From an uncultured Acinetobacter sp. (lineage in GTDB: Bacteria > Pseudomonadota > Gammaproteobacteria > Pseudomonadales > Moraxellaceae), in contig NZ_CANQLZ010000007.1 in the NCBI RefSeq assembly GCF_947624825.1, positions 1-64,000 of the forward strand: a stretch of 64,000 nt of DNA, read 5' to 3'. Below the pieces are notes generated by a model. That model was not told the DNA's origin. It saw only the letters and a list, made by a program, of their open reading frames with translations, and searched no databases. The translations under genes and the position numbers were made by a program. This document shows positions 35,903-42,701 of this stretch, piece after piece; within the stretch, counting starts at the first letter, position 1, and each line of letters opens with the position of its first letter.

Positions 35903-37596
35903 ACATCAGCACTGACAACGACGTAGCATGGATGAAAGCATGGAGTGGCTATTTTGCAGATACATCACTTGAGGCACAAAAATTAATTCAAGAACTGTTG
36001 CTTGCTATGCAAAGTGGGCACAGTTGCTTGCAAGCTTTACCTGAACAAGTCAGTAGTTTAGGCACATTGGTGGCCGCACCACATGCAATTGCGCCGTTTA
36101 TTTATGATCAAAGTGACTTATATTTATATCGTTATTGGCAATTAGAACAACAATTGACCCAAGATGTTCAACGCTTAATTGAAGCGAAAGTCACCCAAGT
36201 GGCTGTTGCAGATGATCAAGAGCTATTAACTGATGTTCATCAAAAAGCGGCTTTACACGCCGTGGCACAGCAGGGTTTAAGCATCATTACCGGAGGTCCG
36301 GGTACAGGTAAAACCTACACTTTGGCACGTATTATTGCTGCTTTAAATCAAGCTTTACCCAACTTACGCATTGCTATGGCAGCACCTACAGGTAAAGCGG
36401 CACAGCGTATGAAAGAAGCTTTACAAAGTGCATTTAATGACCCAAAACTTGAGCATTTGGTTAGCGATGATTTAAAGCATTTACAACCGATTACTTTACA
36501 TCGTTTATTGGGCTTAGGCACACAACATAAACCGCGTTTTTCTGCCAAGCAGCCCTTGCCATTTGATGTGGTGGTGGTTGATGAAGCTTCCATGCTAGAT
36601 TTAAATTTAGCTGCTTTATTGTTTAACGCCATTGCCAATGGTACCCGCTTAATTTTATTGGGCGATGCACAGCAATTGGCATCCGTGGATGTAGGGTCAG
36701 TCTTGGCAGATTTACAGCAGGTAGAATGTCTAGATCAACATCGGGTGCATTTACATACCAGTCGTCGTTTTAAAGCGGGTGCAGCCATTGGTGAGTTGGC
36801 AGGTTTCATCCAAGCTCCACATATGCAAAATTCAGTGCTGCATGAGCTAGAACAGTTGATTGCAGCATCTACTTTACAAGCCATTGAACTGACAACACAC
36901 ATGAGCGATGTGGTACAGCTTGAATATCTGCCTGAGCATCTGCAAACACAGCAGTACCACAGCTATTATGATCGCTTAATGTTTGGGTTTAGTGGCTATG
37001 TGGCTGCATTACAGGCTTATTTAAGCAGCGATGGACCTGACACTTTATTGGCAGAAGTTTTAGCACGTTTTGACGACTATCGTATTTTAACGGCGATTCG
37101 TCATGGGCCTTTGGGTTTAAAACAGCTTAATCAGCAGATTGAAAAACGTTTATTGCAACAGTTGGCAAGCTATACCACTCAACAAGGTGATTGGTATGTC
37201 GGACGTGCGGTAATGATGACCTATAACGATTATCAACTTGTGCTGTCTAACGGTGATATTGGTGTATGTTTACAACGTTTTAAAGACGGGCAGTGGCAGT
37301 TTGAGGTGTATTTTCCAAGTTTAGAAAAATGGTTGCCGGCAGCACGTTTACCTAAAAATATTGAAACAGCTTTTGCTTTGACGATTCATAAATCGCAAGG
37401 TTCCGAATTTAAACACACCGCTGTGGTGTTAGATGGTGCTGCTGCCAACCTATTAAGCCAGGAATTGCTTTATACAGCGATTACCCGTGCTAAGTCGGTG
37501 GTGAGTATTTTAGCCGACCCAAAGAGCTTGCAGCAGGCCTTAACTGTAAAAACCACACGCCAAAGTGGTTTAAAAAATAAGCTAAAAACAACGTGA
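35899..37596 (+). CDS. recD: exodeoxyribonuclease V subunit alpha RecD
   Basis: RecD is the fast 5'-3' SF1B helicase of RecBCD. The 565-residue protein has a helical N-terminal domain, motif I IITGGPGTGKTYTLARI (about 131-147), AAPTGKAAQRMKEAL, motif II VVVDEASMLDL, motif III LLGDAQQLASVDVGSVL, motif V LTIHKSQGSEFKHTAVV and motif VI LLYTAITRAKSVVSI. The length is somewhat below E. coli RecD (608). The start overlaps the recB stop by four bases. It ends the operon; no strong terminator follows directly, but one lies 215 bases on at the end of the candidate small RNA. Confidence 0.97.
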   Translation: MNISTDNDVAWMKAWSGYFADTSLEAQKLIQELLLAMQSGHSCLQALPEQVSSLGTLVAAPHAIAPFIYDQSDLYLYRYWQLEQQLTQDVQRLIEAKVTQVAVADDQELLTDVHQKAALHAVAQQGLSIITGGPGTGKTYTLARIIAALNQALPNLRIAMAAPTGKAAQRMKEALQSAFNDPKLEHLVSDDLKHLQPITLHRLLGLGTQHKPRFSAKQPLPFDVVVVDEASMLDLNLAALLFNAIANGTRLILLGDAQQLASVDVGSVLADLQQVECLDQHRVHLHTSRRFKAGAAIGELAGFIQAPHMQNSVLHELEQLIAASTLQAIELTTHMSDVVQLEYLPEHLQTQQYHSYYDRLMFGFSGYVAALQAYLSSDGPDTLLAEVLARFDDYRILTAIRHGPLGLKQLNQQIEKRLLQQLASYTTQQGDWYVGRAVMMTYNDYQLVLSNGDIGVCLQRFKDGQWQFEVYFPSLEKWLPAARLPKNIETAFALTIHKSQGSEFKHTAVVLDGAAANLLSQELLYTAITRAKSVVSILADPKSLQQALTVKTTRQSGLKNKLKTT

Positions 37597-37627
37597 TTTT
37601 TTGATTGAATAGTCAAAAAATGAATTT

Positions 37628-37645
37628 TGTACGCCATGGCTTACA
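37628..37645 (+). promoter_or_regulatory. candidate GacA-binding upstream activating sequence
   Basis: TGTACG-CCATGG-CTTACA matches the GacA box TGTAAG-N6-CTTACA of Pseudomonas rsm genes at 11 of 12 defined positions with exact spacing, and is a dyad apart from that one base. The inner C and G flanking the spacer also match known boxes (TGTAAGC...GCTTACA). It is centred about 70 bases before the predicted start of the small RNA, with no good -35 element between, as expected for an activated promoter. Confidence 0.5.
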
Positions 37646-37692
37646 AAGATTCGAGAAATTGACGCATAGAGCTTTGCTGCACTTTCTGCGAA

Positions 37693-37698
37693 TATAGC
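37693..37698 (+). promoter_or_regulatory. possible -10 element of the candidate small RNA
   Basis: TATAGC matches four of six bases of TATAAT and would start transcription near 37705. The hexamer 17 bases upstream (AGCTTT) is a poor -35, so the promoter would need an activator. Confidence 0.35.
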
Positions 37699-37704
37699 TT
37701 TAAC

Positions 37705-37849
37705 AAAAGCTCAACACGGAATGTTGAGAATAATCGCACAATGATAACGATAAGCCGACATGGCAGCGAACTTACAGGAAAGTAAGTCACAGAGGAAACT
37801 TACAGCCGCTAAGCCTTGTAGTTTTGGGAGAGACTACAGGGCTTTTTAT
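37705..37849 (+). ncRNA. candidate CsrA/RsmA-sequestering small RNA (RsmY/RsmZ/CsrB type)
   Basis: About 145 nt with no open reading frame, between recD and rpsO. It holds four GGA motifs that can each be placed in a hairpin loop. ACGGA lies in the loop of a perfect 7-bp hairpin (37710-37716 with 37722-37728). CAGGAAAG lies in CTTAC-AGGAAA-GTAAG (37771-37786). GAGGA lies between GTAAG and a second CTTAC (37782-37786 with 37799-37803, alternative to the previous stem). The last GGA lies in the terminator loop. RNAs of this type bind CsrA/RsmA dimers through GGA in loops and so relieve repression of target mRNAs. The end is the strong terminator at 37811-37849. The 5' end is inferred from the -10 element. 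Alternatives are a different sRNA or a processed recD 3' UTR. Confidence 0.55.
37811..37849 (+). terminator. strong terminator ending the candidate small RNA
   Basis: A 12-bp stem (37811-37822 with 37833-37844, one G:T pair) closes a 10-nt loop containing GGGA and runs into TTTTTATTTTT. It can also catch read-through from recD. Confidence 0.9.
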
Positions 37850-37859
37850 TTTTAAAATG

Positions 37860-38112
37860 GCTACACATGACGTCATTCAAAATACATAAGATCCTAGGCA
37901 AAATACCCGCTAATTTCATCTTTTAACTGCACAGTACATAAATAAAGACAGCTAGTTTTTTAAAAATATTGCTAAGCCATATCCTTATAAAACCGAATGT
38001 TATTACAAATGCCTCAAGCCCAAGTTTAACTTGGGCTTCTTTGTATAGGTCTTTTCTTGGGAAAAAATTGACTGCTATTTCACCTTCAATCGCGATTTGA
38101 GCAAAAGCATTT
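37860..38112. other. non-coding stretch between the candidate small RNA and the rpsO promoter
   Basis: Apart from the terminator at 38016-38044 and the left arm of the inverted repeat at 38062-38075 I see no gene. A minus-strand reading frame covering part of it and the rpsO start has no ribosome site and is not credible. Together with the small RNA it makes up the 633-base gap between recD and rpsO. Confidence 0.6.
38016..38044 (+). terminator. terminator upstream of rpsO
   Basis: AAGCCCAAG pairs perfectly with CTTGGGCTT around a TTTAA loop, followed by CTTTGT. The T tract is imperfect. It insulates rpsO from upstream transcription; no gene clearly belonging to it was found. Confidence 0.7.
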
Positions 38113-38180
38113 TTGCAATCTGTACTAATATGGCTTAAAATAGCAGCCTTGCTGTAGTGATGCACGGCAGTCAATTTTTT
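38062..38180. repeat. 14-bp perfect inverted repeat flanking the rpsO promoter
   Basis: AAAAAATTGACTGC (38062-38075) and its exact reverse complement (38167-38180) are separated by 91 bases that contain the rpsO -35 and -10 elements. The right arm lies in the predicted rpsO 5' leader. Confidence 0.85.
38113..38141 (+). promoter_or_regulatory. rpsO sigma-70 promoter
   Basis: TTGCAA (38113-38118) and TAAAAT (38136-38141) are exactly 17 bp apart, with one to two mismatches each. The start would be near 38148, giving an 80-nt leader that includes the inverted-repeat arm and the GGAG ribosome site. Confidence 0.7.
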
Positions 38181-38229
38181 AAATTGATTCATATCGAAAT
38201 TTTTTATAGAAGCATCTCGGAGAAATCGA

Positions 38230-38499
38230 ATGGCTTTAACAAACGCAGATCGCGCAGAGATCATCGCTAAATTTGCTCGTGCTGAAAATGACACTGGTTC
38301 TCCAGAAGTTCAAGTAGCACTTTTAACTGCTCAAATCAATGACTTACAAGGTCACTTTAAAGAGCACAAGCACGATCACCATAGCCGTCGCGGTCTTATC
38401 CGTATGGTTAACCAACGTCGTAAGCTTCTTGACTACCTTAAAGGTAAAGACGCTACTCGTTACAGCGATTTGATTGCTGCTTTAGGTTTACGTCGTTAA
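38230..38499 (+). CDS. rpsO: 30S ribosomal protein S15
   Basis: S15 is a primary 16S rRNA-binding protein. The 89-residue sequence is full length and highly typical ([46 protein letters not shown] split at its natural helices, and [12 protein letters not shown] at the end). The ATG follows CGGAG by seven bases. rpsO precedes pnp, the conserved order. S15 is known to repress its own mRNA through leader structure in other bacteria; the leader here is structured, but no specific pseudoknot was worked out. Confidence 0.98.
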   Translation: MALTNADRAEIIAKFARAENDTGSPEVQVALLTAQINDLQGHFKEHKHDHHSRRGLIRMVNQRRKLLDYLKGKDATRYSDLIAALGLRR

Positions 38500-38589
38500 T
38501 TCGATTTAAACTTTGTTTTTCGGATTATTGCATGTTGAGTGCTGTAGGACTAAAAACAAAAGCATATCTAACTTTGGTTAGATAATGGG

Positions 38590-38618
38590 GAAGGGGCGAA
38601 TGTTCGCTCCTTCTTTGT
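38590..38618 (+). terminator. rpsO-pnp intergenic terminator/attenuator
   Basis: GAAGGGGCGAA and TTCGCTCCTTC form an 11-bp stem (38590-38600 with 38603-38613, one G:T pair). The following T tract is interrupted (TTTGTGTTT), so termination may be partial and let some transcription reach pnp. Confidence 0.6.
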
Positions 38619-38627
38619 GTTTAAAAT

Positions 38628-38706
38628 CTAGTGAGGTCGGCTTCTAAGCTTTGTCATTTACACAATATCATGATTGTGAATGCCAAACCTTAGGGGTCTC
38701 CACTAG
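38628..38706 (+). promoter_or_regulatory. structured pnp leader
   Basis: CTAGTGAG (38628-38635) can pair with CT-C-CACTAG (38698-38706, one bulge). CTAAG and CTTAG pair inside it, and CACAAT/ATTGTG form an apical hairpin. In E. coli the pnp leader stem-loop is the target of RNase III and PNPase autoregulation; a similar role here is inference from position and shape. Confidence 0.4.
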
Positions 38707-38730
38707 AATAAAATCAGGAAAGAAAAATAT

Positions 38731-40824
38731 ATGTCGATGTTTAATATTGTTCGTAAAGAATTCCAATACGGTCAACATACCGTAACACTAGAAACAGGTC
38801 GCGTTGCACGTCAAGCAAATACTGTGGTGATTACCATGGGTGGCGTGACTGTACTTGTTGCAATTGTTGCACAACCAAAAGCAAAAGCGGGTCAAGATTT
38901 CTTCCCACTCACTGTAAACTACCAAGAAAAGCAATATGCTGCGGGTCGTATTCCAGGTGGTTATGGTAAGCGTGAAGGTCGTCAATCAGAATCTGAAACT
39001 TTAATTTCACGTTTAATTGACCGTCCAATTCGTCCATTGTTCCCAGAAGGTTTCTATAACGAAATCCAAGTAACTGCAACAGTGGTTTCTTCTGATAAAA
39101 CGATGGAAGCTGATATTGCTGCAATGTTGGGTACGTCTGCTGCAATGTCAATTGCCGGTGTTCCATTCCGTGGTCCAATTGGTGGTGCGCGCGTTGGTTT
39201 GATCAATGGCGAATACATCCTTAACCCAACCACTGAACAATTAAAAGAGTCAGATCTTGATTTAGTGGTTGCAGGTACTGAATCTGCGGTACTTATGGTT
39301 GAGTCTGAAGCGAAAGAGCTTTCAGAAGATCAAATGCTTGGAGCTGTATTGTTTGGTCACGACGAAATGCAAATTGCAATTCAAGCGATCAAAGAATTTG
39401 CAACTGCTGCAGGTGCGGTTGAATCAACTTGGGTTGCTCCGGTTAAAAATGAAGAACTTCTTGCTAAATTAAAAGCAGCATTTGAAGCGAAAATCTCTGA
39501 AGCGTATACCATTGCTGTTAAGCAAGATCGTTATGCAGCATTAGATGCACTTCATACTGAAGCTGTTGCTCAGTTTGTTCCTGAAGAAGACGAAACAGGT
39601 ATTGCAGCTGAAGTTGACGAATTATTTGAAGAATTAAAATACCGTACAGTACGTGACAATATCTTGTCTGGTAAGCCACGTATTGATGGTCGTGACACGA
39701 AAACTGTTCGTGCAATTGATGTGCAAGTTGGCGTATTAGGTCGTGCTCACGGTTCTGCACTATTTACACGTGGTGAAACTCAGGCGTTGGTAACAACGAC
39801 TTTGGGTAACACGCGTGATGCGTTAATGGTTGATACCCTTGCAGGTACAAAAACTGATAACTTCATGCTTCATTACAACTTCCCTGCATATTCTGTAGGT
39901 GAAACTGGTCGTGAATCAGGTCCTAAACGTCGTGAAATTGGTCATGGTCGTTTAGCACGTCGTGGTGTTCAAGCTGTTCTTCCTGCAGCTGACCGCTTCC
40001 CGTATGTGATTCGTATTGTATCTGACATCACTGAATCAAATGGTTCATCTTCAATGGCGTCTGTATGTGGTGCATCATTGTCACTTATGGATGCAGGTGT
40101 GCCATTGAAAGCACCAGTTGCAGGTATTGCAATGGGCTTAGTAAAAGAAGGCGAGCGTTTTGCAGTTCTGTCTGACATCCTAGGTGATGAAGATCACTTA
40201 GGTGATATGGACTTTAAAGTTGCAGGTTCTGCCAACGGTATTACTGCACTTCAAATGGACATCAAGATTGAAGGTATCAACGAAGAAATCATGGAATCTG
40301 CATTAAACCAAGCTTATGCTGGTCGTATGCACATCTTAAATGAGATGAACCAAGTGATTTCACGTGCACGCCCAGAAATTTCTATGCACGCGCCGACATT
40401 CCAAGTGATCAATATCAACCCTGATAAGATCCGTGACGTGATTGGTAAAGGTGGTGCAACTATCCGTGCCATTACTGAAGAAACTAAAGCGGCAATTGAT
40501 ATCGAAGATAACGGTACAGTACGTGTATTTGGTGAAACTAAAGCTGCTGCAATGGCTGCGATTGCAAAAATCCAAGCTTTAACTGCTGAAATTGAGCCTG
40601 GCACAATCTACACAGGTAAAGTAATTCGTATCGTTGAATTTGGTGCGTTTGTAAATATCTTACCGGGCACTGATGGCTTACTTCATATCTCACAAATTTC
40701 TAACGAACGTATTGCTAATGTGGCAGACGTGTTGACAGAAGGTCAAGAGATTAAAGTACAAGTTGCTGATGTCGACAACCGTGGTCGTATCAAGTTAACG
40801 ATGAAAGAAATCGAACAAGCATAA
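38731..40824 (+). CDS. pnp: polyribonucleotide nucleotidyltransferase (PNPase)
   Basis: PNPase degrades RNA 3'-5' by phosphorolysis and is a core of the RNA degradosome. The 697-residue protein has two RNase PH-like domains ([13 protein letters not shown] near 71-83; [16 protein letters not shown] and [11 protein letters not shown]-type [16 protein letters not shown] in the second, with the catalytic Asp region [15 protein letters not shown]), then the KH domain ([15 protein letters not shown]) and the S1 domain ([17 protein letters not shown]). It lacks the long C-terminal tail of some homologues. AGGAAAG lies about eight bases before the ATG, and a perfect terminator follows. Confidence 0.98.
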   Translation: MSMFNIVRKEFQYGQHTVTLETGRVARQANTVVITMGGVTVLVAIVAQPKAKAGQDFFPLTVNYQEKQYAAGRIPGGYGKREGRQSESETLISRLIDRPIRPLFPEGFYNEIQVTATVVSSDKTMEADIAAMLGTSAAMSIAGVPFRGPIGGARVGLINGEYILNPTTEQLKESDLDLVVAGTESAVLMVESEAKELSEDQMLGAVLFGHDEMQIAIQAIKEFATAAGAVESTWVAPVKNEELLAKLKAAFEAKISEAYTIAVKQDRYAALDALHTEAVAQFVPEEDETGIAAEVDELFEELKYRTVRDNILSGKPRIDGRDTKTVRAIDVQVGVLGRAHGSALFTRGETQALVTTTLGNTRDALMVDTLAGTKTDNFMLHYNFPAYSVGETGRESGPKRREIGHGRLARRGVQAVLPAADRFPYVIRIVSDITESNGSSSMASVCGASLSLMDAGVPLKAPVAGIAMGLVKEGERFAVLSDILGDEDHLGDMDFKVAGSANGITALQMDIKIEGINEEIMESALNQAYAGRMHILNEMNQVISRARPEISMHAPTFQVININPDKIRDVIGKGGATIRAITEETKAAIDIEDNGTVRVFGETKAAAMAAIAKIQALTAEIEPGTIYTGKVIRIVEFGAFVNILPGTDGLLHISQISNERIANVADVLTEGQEIKVQVADVDNRGRIKLTMKEIEQA

Positions 40825-40841
40825 TTGCTTTGTGTTGATTG

Positions 40842-40871
40842 AAAAAAAGCCCGCATCAGCGGGCTTTTTTT
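40842..40871. terminator. bidirectional terminator between pnp and the YdcH-like gene
   Basis: A perfect 13-bp stem (seven A:T pairs then GCCCGC/GCGGGC) with an ATCA loop, flanked by A and T runs. Confidence 0.95.
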
Positions 40872-41124
40872 ATGGACTTTGTACTTTTTGCAACATCAAA
40901 TACATTTGATCTTTAAGCTTTAATTTTTTGCGTTTTAACATTTCAATGTCATCCCGAATTTGACTTAGAGGGTCAAGTTCTAACTGCATTACGGTTTTAT
41001 CTAGCTGCTCGTGCTCTTCAAACATCTTAGCAAAATGTGGATTATTCTCACGCAATTTCGGAATTAAATCACGAAACTCAGGAAACATGAACTTGGTCTT
41101 TTTATTACATTCTTTGGTTTTCAT
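40870..41124 (-). CDS. YdcH family (DUF465) small protein
   Basis: The 84-residue product contains MFPEFRDLIPKLRENNPHFAKMFEEHEQLD (read in parts), which closely follows E. coli YdcH, and a C-terminal helix ML-x-KKKLKLKDQMYLML typical of the family. It is probably a short two-helix coiled-coil protein of unknown function. The 12 residues before MFPEF are an extension; the true start may be the ATG at 41088. Neither start has a clear ribosome site. It lies 68 bases downstream of the CbpM-like gene. Confidence 0.8.
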   Translation of the reverse strand: MKTKECNKKTKFMFPEFRDLIPKLRENNPHFAKMFEEHEQLDKTVMQLELDPLSQIRDDIEMLKRKKLKLKDQMYLMLQKVQSP

Positions 41125-41192
41125 AGTACTTTTAAAATCTCAACTGAATTTGATTGACATACAAACAAGAGGCTGCCTAAACAATGCCATGA

Positions 41193-41510
41193 TTAGCTAT
41201 GGATAAAGTTGCAGTGTTTGACTTGTTTACGTAGCTGTTGTACTTCATCAATCAAATCAAGCATCATCGCGACGGCAGAAAAACTAGCATCAAAGTCACG
41301 TTGTAAACGATAGGCTTGTTGAGCACGTAAAAGGTCAGCGGCAAAAAACTGATGAATGCGCTCTTCTGGGCGGCGTGGCAAAATTTCATAGTCTAAAAGC
41401 TGCAAGACCCATTCAGGGCTTTGTCCACAGGTTTGTGCAAAGCTGTGTAAATCAAAACTCACGCCGTCTTCTATATTCTCTAGGCTTTCACGATGATGGA
41501 TGGTAGTCAT
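41193..41510 (-). CDS. chaperone modulator CbpM-like protein
   Basis: The 105-residue protein (start at the ATG with AGGAG six bases upstream) has the MerR-like helical layout of CbpM: FDLHSFAQTCGQSPEWVLQLLDYEILPRR (about 20-48, read in parts), then a helix with ADLLRAQQAYRLQRDFDASFSAVAMMLDLIDEVQQLRKQV. CbpM inhibits the DnaJ-like co-chaperone CbpA and is normally encoded next to cbpA; no DnaJ gene is present here or anywhere else in the window. The MerR-like fold means a small regulator cannot be excluded. Confidence 0.7.
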   Translation of the reverse strand: MTTIHHRESLENIEDGVSFDLHSFAQTCGQSPEWVLQLLDYEILPRRPEERIHQFFAADLLRAQQAYRLQRDFDASFSAVAMMLDLIDEVQQLRKQVKHCNFIHS

Positions 41511-41743
41511 GGACAACTCCTTGTAGTCGGTGTTCACAAAGCAAAATTTTTGCGACAAAGCTTAGGCATGAGTGAGTAGACATTGGCAAGCTAGGACGAA
41601 GAGGATGAGGTGCTTTAACAGCATAAAAATTGGATTTTGCTCATGCTTAATTTGTCTATTATTTAATCATTATTGTATGTTTTAGCCATTAAGGCTAGGG
41701 GGAGTTTGTGTAGCTTTGTTGCAAAAAGATAAACGGCGAACCC

Positions 41744-41770
41744 AAAAAAAAGGCAGCGCTAAGCTGCCTT
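41744..41770 (-). terminator. terminator after hslO
   Basis: AAGGCAGC/GCTGCCTT stem with a GCTAA loop, followed on the minus strand by a run of about seven Ts, 14 bases past the hslO stop codon. Confidence 0.9.
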
Positions 41771-41783
41771 TTAAGTGATTGAT

Positions 41784-42659
41784 TTAACTCAAATGTTGAC
41801 CAAATAAACCCAAAGCTTCTTCGGCACTAAAGGTATAGCTGGTGTTACAGAACTGGCAGCTAATCTCAATTGGATTTTGATGTTCTAGGGTTTCACGCAC
41901 ACCTGCGACGCCAATTTGTTCTAAAGCAGTGGCACAGCGTTCTTTAGAGCAAGTGCAACCAAATTTAAGCTGTTCTGCTTCAGGTAAACGCACCTCTTCT
42001 TCATTATATAAACGATATAAAATGTCGGTAGCGCTGAGGTCTGTCAGCTCTTCAGCTTTTAAGGTACTGGTGAGCATGGTTAAACGAGGCCATAAATCTT
42101 CATCAACACGTTGCTGTTCTTCTTCACTGTTACGCGGTAACAATTGGATGAGTAAACCACCCGAACGTTGCTCATTACTTGCCAATATAATACGCGTTGC
42201 AATTTGTGCAGATAAATCATAATACTGCATTAAGCATTCTGCTAAGGTGTCATGTTCAAGCGGTACCACACCTTGGTAGCGTTGACCGACCTCTGGCTCA
42301 ATGTTAATAAATAACACTGGTTTAACTAAGCTTTTAAGTACTGTGCTTGAGTCATCTGCTTGATTAAAACGCGCATCAGGTTCGTATTCAGCCAAAGCAC
42401 GTACTTCACCTAAATGGTTACATTCAGCCATCGCCCACTTGAGGGTACCTGACGCCTGAATTTGTAAGCTAATGCGACCTTTAATTTTTAAGGTGCTAGC
42501 AAGTAATGCTGTAGCGCTGAGCATTTCGCCCAATAAAACTTTAATCGCAGGTGCGTAATCACGCTGCGCTAAAATTGTGGTTAAAGTGTGCTCAAGATGC
42601 ACAACTTCGCCACGAACAGGGCTATCTTCAATAAAAAAGCGTTGACGTAAATCAGACAT
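41784..42659 (-). CDS. hslO: redox-regulated chaperone Hsp33
   Basis: Hsp33 is a holdase switched on by oxidation and unfolding. The 291-residue protein keeps the zinc site near its C-terminus, CTCSKERC and CQFC (CxC and CxxC), which form disulfides on activation. GEMLSATALLASTLK and SGTLKWAMAEC mark the substrate-binding core. The start at 42659 has GGAG six bases upstream; a TTG four codons earlier is part of that ribosome site. It lies about 40 bases downstream of the antiporter gene and may share the priA transcript. Confidence 0.96.
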   Translation of the reverse strand: MSDLRQRFFIEDSPVRGEVVHLEHTLTTILAQRDYAPAIKVLLGEMLSATALLASTLKIKGRISLQIQASGTLKWAMAECNHLGEVRALAEYEPDARFNQADDSSTVLKSLVKPVLFINIEPEVGQRYQGVVPLEHDTLAECLMQYYDLSAQIATRIILASNEQRSGGLLIQLLPRNSEEEQQRVDEDLWPRLTMLTSTLKAEELTDLSATDILYRLYNEEEVRLPEAEQLKFGCTCSKERCATALEQIGVAGVRETLEHQNPIEISCQFCNTSYTFSAEEALGLFGQHLS

Positions 42660-42701
42660 AAAATTCTCCAAACCCTGTCTTAATGGTGGCTATATTGTAA
42701 A

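Noticed and set aside
37597-37620. TTTTTTGA/TCAAAAAA inverted repeat just after recD as a terminator
   Set aside because: The stem is almost all A:T and no T tract follows the hairpin, so termination is unlikely.
37923-38294. 123-codon minus-strand frame covering the rpsO promoter
   Set aside because: It overlaps the rpsO start antisense, crosses a terminator and the promoter, and has no ribosome site.
41710-41735. TTTGTTGCAAAA string resembling IS6-family (IS26-like) terminal repeats
   Set aside because: The match is short, there is no second end, no transposase and no target duplication, so it is best treated as chance.
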